DNA from: Micractinium sp. NFX-FRZ
Taxonomy: Eukaryota > Chlorophyta > Trebouxiophyceae > Chlorellales > Chlorellaceae
Assembly (NCBI GenBank): GCA_029339195.1
Contig: JAPTJF010000408.1
Span: forward strand, 1-56,992
Reading direction: 5' to 3'
Length of the DNA: 56,992 nt
A program made the position numbers and the translations under genes. Under the pieces are notes generated by a model. It worked only from the letters and a program-made list of their open reading frames with translations. It did not search any database and was not told where the DNA came from. Of the stretch, positions 11,601 through 23,334 are shown piece after piece; within the stretch, counting starts at the first letter, position 1, and every line of letters begins with the position of its first letter.

Positions 11601-14600
11601 GCGCCACGCCCGCCCCCGCCTTGGGGAAGCGGCGGAACATCTTGAGGATGACGTCCTGGTTGCCCGTGTCCAGCAGGCGGTCTGCATTGACGTGTGGCGG
11701 GTGAGCAGGACGTGTTGGCTTGAAAGGTTACATGCAGGTGTTATAGGTGCACTAGGGAGGAAGATCGTGCGCATGCCGTGGTGGTTGCGGGAGTCCAGCT
11801 GGGCGGTCTGAACTTGCACACTTGCTCATCCACGCGCCAGGCAGGGCCATGGCAGGGCCAGGCGCGGCCACAGCGCCGAGCCAGACAGGCGGCGTCAGGC
11901 GGGCGGGTGGCAGCACCCCAGCCCCAACCAATCAACTCCTTTGCCCAGCGTGCAGCTGTGCAACCCCGGCTCACCCGCCTCATCCAACACAAAGAACTTG
12001 ACCTGGTCGGTGGGCAGCTTCCCAGACTCAATAAAGTCCATCACGCGGCCTGCAATCGGGAGGTCAACACCTCAACCGCCTTCTAAGCAGCAATCACTCC
12101 CAGCATGACACACATGTTTCCAGCTTGCCCCACTCGCGCAAAATCCTCCGTGCAGCCTGCAGGCTATGGCTTGGCGGTAGGGGCAGAGAGGCGAGGGAGG
12201 GGGCAGGCGAATGCGAAGAGCGGGCAGGAGTGGGGGGTGGCGCGAGGTGAGCAGGCTAGCAAAGGTTGAAGGGAGAAGCGGGAGGGGCGCACAGGCGGCA
12301 CAAGCCAGCCTTGCCCGGTTCATGAAGCAGCAAGGAGGGACGCGCAGGAGGCACACGCCAGCATGGCACGGCGTGCGCGACACGCTGCAGCTGCCTGCAG
12401 CCCGCCCCACTTGGGCAGCCCGCTGGTCCCACCCACCCGCCTTCTCTCCGCCGCCATCCTGGGAGACCCATCAAACACACCAGCAACAACCCATCACGTC
12501 CGTTCACAAACTAAACAACCCTAGCCTGCCTGCCGTGCCCCTCACGCTGGCCACCCCCTGCCCCTGGATGCACTGCTGCGTGCCCTGCTGCCCCCCCAGG
12601 CATACAGTGTGACACAACCCTGGCAATCAATCCCTCCTGGCGTCACATCACACCCACCTGGCGTCCCCGTCACGATGTCCACCCCCTCCATCAGCGCCCG
12701 CAGCTGCGCTGCTGGTGCGGTTCCGCCCACCAGCAGCTCGTTGCGTACCGCCGGGTCGCGCAGGTGCTTGCGGAACAGGCTGATGTTGTTGTGCGTCTGC
12801 TCCGCCAGGTCCCTGCATGGGGACGAAAGCAGCAGAGTGTGCGCTGCCGTTGGAGGTGGAAGGGCGCATGCACAGCTGCCCGCGGCAACGGCTGATGTCA
12901 TGGCGCCTCTGCTCATCCGGGTGCCTGTGGGGTGGTCCCGCCTCACCCCACCTCACCCCACGCCACCCCGTGCATACAGACGGCTATTTTGCAGGCACAC
13001 ACAGACATATACAACCAGCCACCCACCTCGCAGGCTCCAAAATTATTGCCAGCGGCTTGCGGGCGCCGCTGTCCGCTGCCGCGTCCTGCCAGCTGGCGGT
13101 GGCGGAGCGGGGCGCAGCTGCCAGCCCCACAAAGCCGGGCGGCGGGGCGTGCTTGAAGGGCGCCGCCCCAAAGTTGACCTCCAGCTCAGCATTCTTCAGG
13201 CACACAGCTGGGTACAGAGCCTGGCCTTGCATGTACTGCACAGGACGGACAGAAAAGCGGGCGGGGGGGCAATATATGTTGAGCAGTCAGGGGCATTGGG
13301 AAAGTGCTGGGAAGCAAGGCAGGGATGGCGGCAGGATGGTGGCAGAAGGAGCGGCAGCGTGCTGCAGGCTGGTAGGGGCGCCAGCCGGGGACTCACCAGC
13401 CGTATCCCGTGCTCCACTCTGCCACCGCATACGTCGGGGGTGGGGAGCAGCGGCATTACGGAGCTCGCTCACTCCCTACTTGCCCCAGTGCCAAACCTGC
13501 CCAGCGGCCTGCCTGCCTGCCTGCATGCATGCACGCATGCATGCCAGGCTGCCTCTGCCTGCCCACCCTGGCAGCCCCAGCCCCTCTGCCCCTCTGCCAA
13601 CAACCACCTGCGGCAGCCAAGAGGCGTGCCACACAGGCATCCACTGCCTGCCCTCCCTTCTGCCACCCCACCCCCAGCTTGCTTGCACTCCCCTCGCCCC
13701 CAGCAGCCGCCACCCCTCCCAGTGACTCACCTGCGGCAGCTGGAAGGCGGGCCCCAGGGGCTGCCCATTCTTGGTGAAGGACAGGGTGGCCCCCTCGCAG
13801 TCCAGCAGGCAGCCAATGGTGTCGTGCAGACCATAGGGCTGCAGGGGGGAGTGAGAGGGTGGGTGGGTGGGTGAGGTGGCAATGGGGGTGAGCGGGGCGC
13901 CTGTCCTGACCCACACATGCACGACAGCCTGCGCTGCTCCCACCCAAGCATGGATTCGTTCTCTAGCCCCCACCCCACCCCTCTGTCCCACCCGCCCCCA
14001 CCCCCGCCCCCACCTCTCCATAGCTGTCAAACTGCCGGTTGTGGCTCTTCTTGCCCGTGCCGCCATACCCAAAGCCGTGCTTGTCTGTTCCTAGGTCAAG
14101 CGAGGCCGCCTGCGTGGACCAGCCCACTCTGCGGCAGCAGGGGACGGGGGGAAGGGCAGGAGCATGTGCTGTACCAGCTCAGCATGATGTGGCAGCTTAG
14201 CATGCACGGCGGGGACATGGCAACTCAGCCAGAGAGGGACGGAAGATTGAGCGGGCAAGTCGAGTAGAGGCGTGTGGTGGCAGCAGCTGCAGCAGGCGCT
14301 GTATGAGCGGCCCGCCGCCTGGCAGCCGCGTCCTGCACGCCGGCCAGACGCACCAGGCAGCCTGCGTGCACTTCACCTACATCACCTCCTGACTGCCCCA
14401 ACCATACAACGTCCTGCACTGCACTGAGCACTCCAGGCACCCACCTGCACAGCCCCTCGTCGCTCACGGTCGCCTCGTAATACACCCTGCCTCCAAACGC
14501 GCCCACCGTGCCGCGGCAGCCGCCCCAGGCCTGCTCGCTGCGCGCCTGGCAGCGCAGGCCGTCGGGAGAGACGGCAAACACCGCATCCCGGTCCTCCACG

Positions 14601-15189
14601 TTCAGCACACAGGCAGGCGGCGAGATGTCACCGCCGCTGCCACCTGCTGCTGCCGCTGCTGCCGCATCGCCGCTGCCGCGGCTCTCGCGTGCGGCAGCTT
14701 GCCGGCTGCGGAGCGCCTCGTGCACGATTTGGAGCACCGGCAGTGCAAAGGCGCCCGTCTTGCCGCTGCCTGTCTCTGCTGCCGCCATCACGTCGCCGCC
14801 GCCCAGGATCAGAGGGACTGCTTCAGCTTGGATGGGGGTGGGCAGCCTGCGGTCAGAGGGGAAGAGCAGAGGCATGCACGTTAGAGCAGCTTGGAGGCAG
14901 CAGCGGCGGCAGCGACGGCGGCGGCAGTGGCGGCAGGGGGACAGGGGGACAGGTTGTCAGGGCTGGGGCCGCCGGCAGCGCACAGTGAAAATACTTAAGA
15001 ACCCGCTACATAATGAAATCAGGATGCCGGCTTTGTTGCGCGGCGGGGCACAGAACCAAGTCGCCAGCGGCCGCAGTCGCAACATGTTGCGGCCTTTGTG
15101 CATATTCAGCCTGTCGCTCACGTCCATCCTAGCTCCTCCACTGCTCTGATGAGCTCCGGGGCCACCCCCGTCTCCTCAAAGGCCGCCAT
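7196..15189 (-). CDS. DDX1: ATP-dependent RNA helicase DDX1 (DEAD box with SPRY insert)
   Basis: Nineteen exons: 15122-15189, 14445-14846, 14014-14128, 13731-13838, 13027-13235, 12658-12812, 11975-12049, 11593-11681, 11230-11344, 10809-10910, 10528-10595, 10068-10161, 9763-9881, 9531-9599, 9155-9213, 8734-8803, 8204-8320, 7647-7808, 7196-7291. All are GT-AG with consistent phase, giving 763 residues (human DDX1 has 740). Motif I AETGSGKT is at 46-53. The SPRY domain (about 130-260) is inserted after motif I, as only DDX1 has. Later motifs are EPAR (Ia), TPGR (Ib), DEAD at 375-378, SAT at 412-414, FCRT (IV), TDVAARGID (V) and HRVGRVGR at 615-622. The start [13 protein letters not shown] matches the family N-terminus. 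DDX1 acts in tRNA ligase complexes and RNA-DNA hybrid processing; all catalytic residues are intact. The C-terminal tail is about the usual length and keeps the [11 protein letters not shown] segment. Confidence 0.96.
8610..8646. repeat. 37-base cytosine homopolymer in a DDX1 intron
   Basis: An uninterrupted C run on the + strand (G run in the DDX1 transcript) followed by CCA/CAC repeats. It lies between exons 16 and 17, roughly 90 bases downstream of the exon 16 donor in the transcript. It can form G-quadruplex in the pre-mRNA, and length may be unreliable because assembly and sequencing slip on such runs. Confidence 0.9.
9285..9320 (-). repeat. Decayed copy of DDX1 exon 15 start inside intron 14
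   Basis: Matches 9180-9216 (exon 15 with its acceptor) at roughly three quarters of positions, about 105 bp away on the same strand. The copy would read [11 protein letters not shown] against the real [11 protein letters not shown]. It lacks a clean AG acceptor and is followed by no usable donor, so it is a dead exon edge. Confidence 0.75.
10975..11100 (-). repeat. Two decayed copies of DDX1 exon 10 start inside intron 9
   Basis: Copies at 10975-10998 and 11075-11100 resemble 10891-10916, the acceptor and first codons of exon 10 (core TGGACCAYGTG on the minus strand). Spacing is about 84 and 100 bp. The first is the closer match; the second is weak. Confidence 0.55.
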
Positions 15190-15831
15190 CCGTGCTGGCC
15201 TGCTGGTATGCTCTTATTGGCCAGAATTGAAGGTCCGGATGTCGGCAGATGTTGTGATGTCGGCAACCGTCCACATGGTAGCCGTCCCGTTCGGCCGACC
15301 ATCGGCCAGCAAGGCGCTCGCTGGCGGCGTCGGTCCCGACTGCCGGCTCTGCTCTGCTACTAATCTACAAGACAGCAAGGGCCACCCCACCGTTCGGGAC
15401 GCCTGTGATCTGTGATTTGATACCCATGTTTGCTCGTGAGCACCTTGGAAGCTGTCTGGGCAACGCAGGGCAATGCAGTGGCGGAGCTTGTTCAGCAGCT
15501 GCGTATTCGGGGCAGCGGCTGCTGGCGACACCCCTCTCGTTTGCATGAGAAGATGAACTGTGTAAGGAGTCTTCACAGGAGTTGACAGTTGAGAGTGTTG
15601 CATGTCTGCTTGTGAAAGGGGCACTTCATCCCCGAATGGGGCGCTTTGAGAGACGCCTTGGCGGGGGGTGGGAGGTGACGTGGTCAGGTGTGAGGAATCA
15701 ATCGATAATCGGCAGTGAGGTATGGGCAGTGAAGTAATAAACAGCAGGAGTCCATGTGAGGTCCAATCAGTCAGGAAATACATCCAATCATTCCACAGGT
15801 CCCAAGTTGCAACCGCAGCCGCGCAACTCCC
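15190..15831. promoter_or_regulatory. Spacer between DDX1 start and the upstream minus-strand gene
   Basis: 642 bp between the 3' end of the secreted-protein gene and the DDX1 start codon. It must hold the 3' UTR of one and the promoter of the other. No TATA box or other clear element is recognised. Confidence 0.4.
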
Positions 15832-17652
15832 CTACTTGTCGCCAACGCCGAAGCCTGCAGGCACATGGCAGGCAGGTGCGCATTAGCCGCTGTTGGCATC
15901 AACAGGCATTTTACCATGCACCATTACAGCTTGCTGCCACCCAATGGCCCCTTTGTTGCAAGATGCATGCTGCCCCCCATCCCCAACCCCACACCCCACA
16001 CCCCATCGCACCCCTCTCCCACCCTCTCACTGTCGGCAAGAGCCAGCAGCTCCTGCAGACAGATGTGGGGCAAGCGAGCAGGAATGGCGTGAGCAGGAGC
16101 AGCCGTGCTTGCACTCGGGGCCATGGCTAGGCCCCAGTGCATGTGCGTTATTTTATCCTCTCTGCATCGCCTCAGTCGTGACCACCTCACGCAGCCCATG
16201 ACCACACAAGCACCACTGCCTGGCAGCAGCCAGGATTGAGCGTGCGTGGCGTGACATGCACACATCTAGGGGCCACGTCATAACTCGCTCCATGTCAGCC
16301 TGCCTTCCCAACGTCCCGCATGCCCAAACCCACGAGCCTGCACCCCTGCCTGCTGGGCAACACCGGCTGGCGGTGCTCACCGGGGGGACGTCCCCGGGGG
16401 GCGTGATCTCCAGCCACGCCTCCACGGCAGCGGCATCCTTCGGGTTGGTCTTGCACACGCAGGTGAAGTCCTTCAGGCAAGAGAAGGGAGGGAGGAGGGG
16501 GCACGGGTGAGGGGCAGTGCAGATCGCTGGGGCACAAGTGGGATAAATAGCGTAGCCGTCCTGACACGTATGCATACGGCCCGGCCACCGCACCCCGCCT
16601 CCGGACACGCCTAGCGTGACCAGCACAGCACAGCGCAGCACAGCTCACCGCCCCATCCGTCCAGGTCAGCGGCACTGAGGGCTCCACCAGGCTGTAGTCC
16701 TGCACACAGATGTCGTGGCTTGCGGTGAGGAAAGCAGTATGAGAAGGGGCTGCAGGACAGCTGGCAAGAAGCGCAGTGCAGACACCGTACAACCGATTGA
16801 CAGGCTAAGGCCACTCTTGGGCCGGCCAATTTGCCCCAGGCTATCCCCCCTGCCACCGGGGCTCCATTGCCACACTGTGCCATGCAAGGCAGCTCACCCC
16901 GCACTCAGTGGGAGAGATGACCTCCCCATCGCTGTTCAAGGAGATTGCGACCTGGCAGCAGTCCTTCTTCACCTTGCCGGTGCAGTAGGCTGCGGATGGG
17001 AAGTAGGGGAGAGGGGCGCAGCAGTGAGAGCGGAGGCGCGGGCAGGGAGTGCAGCGGCCGGGGCATGCGCAAGCAGATGCAGACTCGTGCCCCGCCCTGC
17101 ACATGCATGGCATCAGTGCACCACTGTAACCCTGCAAACAGGCAGGCAGCAGCTTGGTAGCGAGGGGAGTGCGCCGGGCACGCCCCCTCTCCTGCACCCC
17201 ACGCACGGGTCGCATCCTCTGCCGCCTTGGAAGGCACAAGGACGGGCTTCGAACCCTCCAGCAGGCGGCGCCCTGCAGGCAGTCAGTTAATCGCAAATGC
17301 AGTCAACCTCTCCGTCTCCAGCAGGTCGATCACGGCCTCGGTGGAGGCGGGAGGAGGTGAGAGGCGCAGGAGCGGGCAGCGGCCGCCGGCGGGGGTTGGC
17401 GCAAGGGCGATGCAAAGCGGCGGCCGCGCGGACAGGCAGGCTGCCTGGCGGTCGTCGCCCTGCGTCAAACGCCCGTTTCGAATCTACTGGCATCGTTTGC
17501 GAGGGCCCCACAGCCTGGCAGAGCAAAGAGGAGGCCAGGGAGGCAGGGAGGCCCAGGGGTCAGCGCCCCACCGCACCACCAGTCGGCTCACCCTGGGGGG
17601 CAGCCTGGGCGGCTGCCAGGAGCAGGGACAGCAAGAGAACGGCCTTCAGCAT
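15832..17652 (-). CDS. Small secreted protein with paired cysteines, unknown family
   Basis: Seven exons: 17592-17652, 17207-17272, 16898-16989, 16649-16699, 16381-16470, 16031-16052, 15832-15854. Phases agree at every junction, and the product is 134 residues. Residues 1-18 (MLKAVLLLSLLLAAAQAA) are a textbook signal peptide, followed by RRLLEG. The mature part has few charged runs and six cysteines, including a CC pair (KKDCCQVAISL) and a C-x-C (FTCVCKTNPKD), so disulfides are likely. The end is LLALADSFGVGDK. No catalytic motif is visible. The CC/C-x-C spacing recalls the pherophorin-type matrix domain, but the match is too weak to name it. Secretion or vacuolar/ER-lumen location is inferred from the signal peptide. 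The largest uncertainty is whether a further exon hides in the long first intron (17273-17591). Confidence 0.75.
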
Positions 17653-18155
17653 GATCACTCGACAAGCTTACAATCTAAGAGTGCAGAGGGGATAGGGGGT
17701 GGCTGACAAATGGGTCAAATGGAGCGCTGCCCTCCCACAGCGCGCGCGTCAGGCAGAGGCCGCCCCGGCCAGCGCCAGGTTCGCCGACTTGTTATTCCCC
17801 TAACCCCAACACCTTGGGGTAAACTTGAATGCGTGGGGTGTCCTTGAATGGACAAATTGTCGTGTGGCGCTCACTGCAAGGGACCCGACATGCACGCAAC
17901 ACGGTCGCCTTCCGCCACCCTGTGCAGCGCTTGGGTTGGCGCCGCCAAACAGCCCACTTGCATTTTCTCCACGCTCTGCCAGAAATACATTACAGAGCCA
18001 GGAAAAGGCGTACATTGTACTAGAGCAGCGCAAATGTGACAGAAACCCGACGAGGGGCTTTGCATGGAAGGATTCTCAGGTGACGCCCGTGAGGAAGCTG
18101 GCAGCGCCCGCTCTGACTGGACTGCCATTAACCATCTGAGGGGCTGTCCCGGACA
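17653..18155. promoter_or_regulatory. Divergent spacer, secreted protein (-) / LicD-like (+)
   Basis: 503 bp between two start codons pointing apart. It should contain both promoters. No recognised core element. Confidence 0.4.
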
Positions 18156-20781
18156 ATGGTTCGTCTGTTCAGCAGGAACCACACGATGGCGGGCAAGTTG
18201 TGGCCTTCCGCAGCGCGGTCTGCGCTGCAGGGGAGCAGCACCAGCGAGGGCCTCGGCAGCGAGGGGGCTCGAGCCCCCTGGGCCGAGGCCCCGGCTGGCC
18301 GTGAGAACCGCGGCCGCCAGAAAGCGCGGCAAGCCTCGCGGCGGCTGCAGGAGCGGGCGGGAGAGCTGGCGCGGCAGCCGGCGGCACGGGCGGTGCTGGC
18401 GGCTGGAGCGGCGTGGGCGGTGGCCCGCCTGTCAATCGAGGTGCGCTCAGGGCGAGCCGGGGGGCCCCACCTCCCGGCCCACCCCCCCGCTGCTGCCAGC
18501 TGGAGGCGTGCTGATCGCCGTGCTCCTCACTTGGGTGTCGCTGTTTCCGCCTCCAAAAGCGCTCCCACTGCCCTCTCTGCGCATACCTTCAACGGTGCCC
18601 GCACGCCTTCCTGCGCCACTGCCGTTCCAACCTGTCCGACTGACGTTTTTCCTCCCTCCCTTCCTCGCCCGCCCGCAGGCATTCCACCGCGCCCGCCGCG
18701 CCTTCCTGCGCCAGCTGCTGTTTGACCTGACCGAGGCACTGGAGGGGCTGGGGCAGCAGCACTGGCTGGACTTTGGCTGCCTGCTGGGGGTGCACAGGTG
18801 GGTGGGCAGGCAGGGAGGGTGAGGTTTCGGACACGAATTCTTGGGCAGCTGCATCTCTGCTTGCTGGCACTGCTAGAACGGTAAGTGGCCGGTGCCTGCC
18901 CATCGGCATGCCACCGCAATGTTGCTCAAGGCGTGGCGGTGGCCTTGAGCAGCTGAATCACCAGGGGCACCGCTTTCGGTTCGCCTGCCCGCCCGCCTGG
19001 CTCCCCCATGCCCCTGTAAGTCGGCCCCCACCCCCACACCCCCACACCCCACGTGGGACCAACCATCTGGTTTATATAGGGGTGGGGTCCCTCTTTGCAC
19101 TGGCCATTTGCTGGCGCCATTTTGGCACCCGCCCCCAGCACCCTCCCCAGGGGCCTTTGCACTGCCATGTGCCGACTGGAACCCATTCACCTCCTTCCCC
19201 GCACTTCCTTCTGCCTCAGGGACGGCGACCTCATCCCTCATGACAACGACATCGACCTGGCGGTGCTCAACCCCGACTGGCCCGCGCTGCTGGAGGGCCT
19301 GCGCGCACGCCTGCCCAGCAAGTACAGCCTCAAGGGTGGGTGGCCAGTTCATACAAACCTTTTGACTGGGGACCGGGACTGGGCAATCCAAGCCAAGCAC
19401 GGCCTCGAGGGCGGGTGGGCGGGTGGGGCCGGGTGGGGCGCTGCCTGCCTGGCGGGAGGGAAGAGGTGCTGTGTGGGTTAGAACTTGCTGCGCGGCAGCC
19501 TGGCGAGCTGCGCGGCAGCCTGTTGAGCGAGCGGGAAGTGGAGCGGGCACTTCTGCTGACCAGCTGCTCAGGAGTGGCTTACTGCGCTGAGGGGTGACAC
19601 CCCGTGCGCAGCCCCAGCTCCCCCCTTATCCTGCCACCTCCGCCCTGCCTCGCCCCTCCTCCACCCTGCCCTTGGCCCTGGCCCGCACCCCCCTGCCTCC
19701 CCACCCTGCAGTGGTGACGCCCCGCTCCCAGCCCCAGAGCTCCTGGATCCGGGTGTATTGCCCCCTGGGCATGGCGGACCTGTTTGGGGCGTATGACGAG
19801 TGAGTGGGAAGTTTCGGATGAGCGCTGTGGTGGGTTGGCTGTGTGAGTGTGTGTGGGAGATGCACCCCGGGGGGTGGCGGACGGCATGGGGCTCTCCGGC
19901 AAGTGGCAACTGCAATGGGGATTGGGGGCTGCGGGAGCGAGAGCGGGTGGGTGGCACCAGCATGGTGACATGGCTTTCACTGCACTGCCCAGTACATGTG
20001 GCCGGCCTTTTTGGCACATAGCGTGTCAGTATCCACTCCATCAAGCCCATGTTGATCAACCCCAACCCTGCAGCGGCGGCGGCAAGGTGTTTGTCGACTG
20101 CGGGCACGGCGACACCATGCACATCGACAAGGAGCTGGTGCTGCCCACCACACACAAGCAGTGGCGGTGCGTGTCGTGGCATGTGTTTTGGCGGGTGGGG
20201 GAGGGCAACTAGGTGTGGGCGCTTGGTGGCAGGCAGGGGAGCACAAGAGGCAGAGCAGCCTTCTCCTGCCGTGAAGGTCTCCGCCAGGCAGGCCGGCTCA
20301 GGCTCCCGGCCAGGGCAAGCTCACATCTTGGCCACTCCCCCTTTTTGGCGCATCTTGAAACAGGGCCGCGTGGGGAGCATGCACACTCATGTGCTCCCTC
20401 ACTCTGCGTGCTTTCCCTTCTGGCATTGGCGTGCAGGGGTCATCAGCTTTGCGTGCCCGCAGACCTGGAGGGCACGCTGGCCAAGCGCTACGGGCCCACC
20501 TGGCGGGTGCCAGCCTACCAGGACAAGGGGGCAGACACGGGTGAGCCAGCACGCCCAACACCCTGCTGCCCGCCACGTGAGAACGCCTGCCAGCCAGCTG
20601 GTCAACCGGTCAGCCCGCTATCCTGGTTGCCTGTTTCTGACGCTTCGTGGTCTGCTTGCCTGCCCAGCCACTCACCCAGCCAACCTTTGGATTTGCCTCT
20701 TTCTGTCCGGCCGCAGTGGAGGCCTCCAAGCTTCACTCCAAGGTGTTCAGGCTGCTGGCACGCATCGGCATCCGCATCTGA
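18156..20781 (+). CDS. LicD/fukutin-family nucleotidyltransferase-like protein
   Basis: Seven exons: 18156-18440, 18679-18797, 19220-19335, 19712-19799, 20074-20166, 20437-20540, 20717-20781; 289 residues with consistent phase. The LicD signature is clear: HWLDFGCLLGVHR then DGDLIPHDNDIDLAV, the D-x-D-x-D metal site of the nucleotidyltransferase-like fold. Later come FVDCGHGDTMHIDKEL and the GHQLCVPADLEGTLAKRYG segment that matches the fukutin/LicD C-terminal G-x-x-x-x-V-P-x-D-x-x-x-x-L-x-x-x-Y-G pattern. Family members transfer phosphocholine or ribitol phosphate to glycans. The N-terminal 95 residues are Ala/Arg-rich with a weak hydrophobic stretch (AVLAAGAAWAVARL) that could be an anchor or organelle-targeting region. 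Acceptor substrate cannot be told from sequence. The start at 18156 could instead be the in-frame ATG ten codons on. Confidence 0.88.
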
Positions 20782-21314
20782 GCAAGGCGGGGTGGGCAGC
20801 GGAGGCGCAGACAGACACTGCCAGACAGGGCAGTCACATCTGAGGCAAGGCCAAGGCCATATATTTGAGTAGTGACGCGGCAGGCAGCTGGCACACAGGC
20901 TGGTGTGTTGACCCTGTCCACTTTACTGCTGTGCACCTTCTGGGATTGACATTTGCACACTCAGCAGTGCTGGGAGATGGAAGATGACTTGACGACAATT
21001 CAAAATGGCAAGATAATTCCTAGCAAGATGCAGAATTGTACGATAGAGGGATGTACAGGGCGTGGCCCCAGGAGAAGTGGCAGCGAGGGGAGAGGAAACA
21101 AGGGTTTGGTTGCGTGGAAGAAAGAGGGAGACGGTACCGCTCAAAGATTTCAAATGATTTGCCCACAATGCTGTGCACACGGCAGGGGCTGCCCCTCCTT
21201 GCCATGCCGCAGCTGCTGCTGGAGGCCTCGGTTGCGATGCCAGGTGGCAGGCAGGCACTGGCCGCCCTTCCCCAGGTGCGCGGCATGTGTGCTGCCGCGG
21301 GTACGACAGCAGCG
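20782..21314. other. Convergent 3' spacer, LicD-like (+) and MMADHC (-)
   Basis: 533 bp holding both 3' UTRs. No ORF with a splice pattern and no TGTAA close to either stop. Confidence 0.4.
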
Positions 21315-23334
21315 CTACAACCTGCCTTTCAGCTGCTCCACCGCTTCATTGATCGCCCCCACCACCGCCTCCAGTGGCGCCTTTGCAAACATGCTGGCGG
21401 GATAGACGCTGCTGCCCCAGCGGGGGTGCAGGATGATCTGCGGGCACGGGTTGCGTTAGGGGGATTAGGGGGGCCAGGGTGAGGTTGGGAGGCCGGGGGA
21501 GGGGCCACGGCTGGGGCGGAACTGTTGCACACCTACTGTTGTTCTGGTAGGTACTGCATTGCCTCAGTGGCAAATGCCGCTCCGGCCACCACGACAGACC
21601 AGGTCACGAACTTCCGGCATCCGCCACACGCTGCCCAGTACTTTGACTCCCCCCGCTGCCCTTCCCAGCCGCACGACCTCGCCGTCACCCCGCACCCCCT
21701 CCACACCTTGCAGCACCCCGCATTCTGTGTGCGGTACCCCAGCAGGGCAGACAGCGCCGCCACCTCCCCGTACACGCTGTTGGTGTCTTGGTGGATCATG
21801 GGCAGCCCGCTGCGGGAGGGGGCAGCGGAGGGGGTGGACGAGGGGGGGAAGGGGTGGCAGGAAGGGCAGACGGAGTGAGGTAGGCAGAGGGGACGTGCGA
21901 GGGTCCTACATGCGCGCGCGGTGCTGAACGAGGGCCACGCTCGGCTGTGGTGTGTCCATCCTGCCGCTGCTGACTCGTGCACTCTGCTGACCTGGCAGGA
22001 ACACTCCCACCCCATCCTGCCCAGGTGCAACCCTCGCCCCGAAGGAGGAACATGCAACAGTCAAGGTCACCTCCCTCACCCGCCGCTGCCCCTTGACAGC
22101 GCACGATGCCTGTCAACCACTGCATGCCCCCACGCAGCTCTGCCATGCCTCCCTGCCACCCTGCCCGCCAGCCACCATGCCTTCAGGCACTGCATGCACC
22201 CCCATCACTGCCCCGTGGCATCGCCCCATGTCTACACTGCACCCCCCTGCGCTACTCTGCCATGCACCCCGCCTCCCTGCCCGGCCAGCCACCTGCACGG
22301 GTCTATGTAGTCGGCCCAGTGGCCCAGCGCCATCAGCCGCTGGCACACCACCTTGGCAAACTCCACAAACTGCACACATGCAGGAAAGGAGGAGAGCGCA
22401 ATGGCAACGGTTGTATGAATACTACAACTGCGCAGTTGTAGTGTTCATGCAACCGCCCTTGCAAGCTCAACAGCGAAACAGCAATTGATTGGGCCAGGGG
22501 GGGTGGGAGGGACAGGTGCTCAAAGCATGCTCACCCTTGTGCCCAACCCAGCGGCAGCAGCGGCAGTTGCACACATCTCGTTCCCACCCCAACAGCAGCA
22601 GTGCCAGCACCCACCCGCTCAAGCAGCCTGTCCTTCTCGTCCTCCACCTTCTCCCCCATTTGCACCAGGTCGATCTGCACAATGTGTGTGTTGTCAAGGA
22701 CACATGGGAACACAGCCAGGTGTGGGAAGGGGGGAGTTTCCGCAGCCTGGGGGCGTTTTTACAGCAGCAGTGAAAACCATGCATTGAAGACAAAGGCAAC
22801 TGCGTGTCACCTAACACCACTGTCCGCGGCAGTGCCGCATGCCTGCCTGTGCACAAACCCACCCCCAAGCAGCACCCACCTGCGCCTGCTGGCAGGTGGG
22901 TATGACTAGCATCCCCTCCAATGATGTGCCCGGGAAGAGCGCGGCTACGTCATCGCGGTGCCGCCGCGGGCATTCTGCATGTTGTGGGCGGGACGGAGGA
23001 CGTGGGGATGCTGGAAGCGGCAGGCAGTGGATTGCTTGCATGGCATACGTCTCATGGGCCTCAGGAGTCTGATGAGCTGCTGCCATTGGATAGGACGCTA
23101 GAGGAGCAGATCAGTGGCGGGGAAGCAGATCAGTGGCGGGGAGCAGAGAGCGGCGGCGAGGCGGCAGGGTGCGTCGGGAAGCGCGGATGTACCACCCGTG
23201 CCTGCCATAGGACAGTGCGCACCATGAATCGAATACTCCAGCCCCCACGGCGTTGTCTGCACGCCCAGAAGCGTGTGGCTGCCCTCCATTTTTTCGTTGG
23301 ACGCTCCGCCGCTAGCTGGTGGATGTTCTGCCAT
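21315..23334 (-). CDS. MMADHC: MMADHC/CblD-like cobalamin trafficking protein
   Basis: Six exons: 23223-23334, 22880-22974, 22615-22674, 22293-22369, 21707-21809, 21315-21437; 189 residues, all junctions in phase. The conserved C-terminal CblD domain is present end to end: LEYSIHECPRR, then DDVAALFPGTSLEGMLVIPT, the LGHWADYIDPCSGLP block (human GYWADFIDPSSGLA), the LLGYRTQNAGCCK motif with the GCCK pair, and HPRWGSSVYPAS at the end. The human protein is 296 residues; the long N-terminal extension and mitochondrial leader are missing, so a cytosolic form that hands B12 to methionine synthase is the likelier reading. An in-frame TAA just upstream of the ATG supports the start. It is head to head with the RBM26-like gene. 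Confidence 0.92.

Noticed and set aside
13390..13440. Possible extra DDX1 exon with a GTGAGT donor
   Set aside because: Exons 4 and 5 already join to give the complete SPRY sequence in phase; adding it breaks the domain.
12609..13874. 421-codon + strand frame opposite DDX1
   Set aside because: Antisense to exons 4-6 of a clear helicase; no motif, low-complexity product.
22093..22488. 131-codon + frame opposite MMADHC
   Set aside because: Antisense to a verified exon; no homology.
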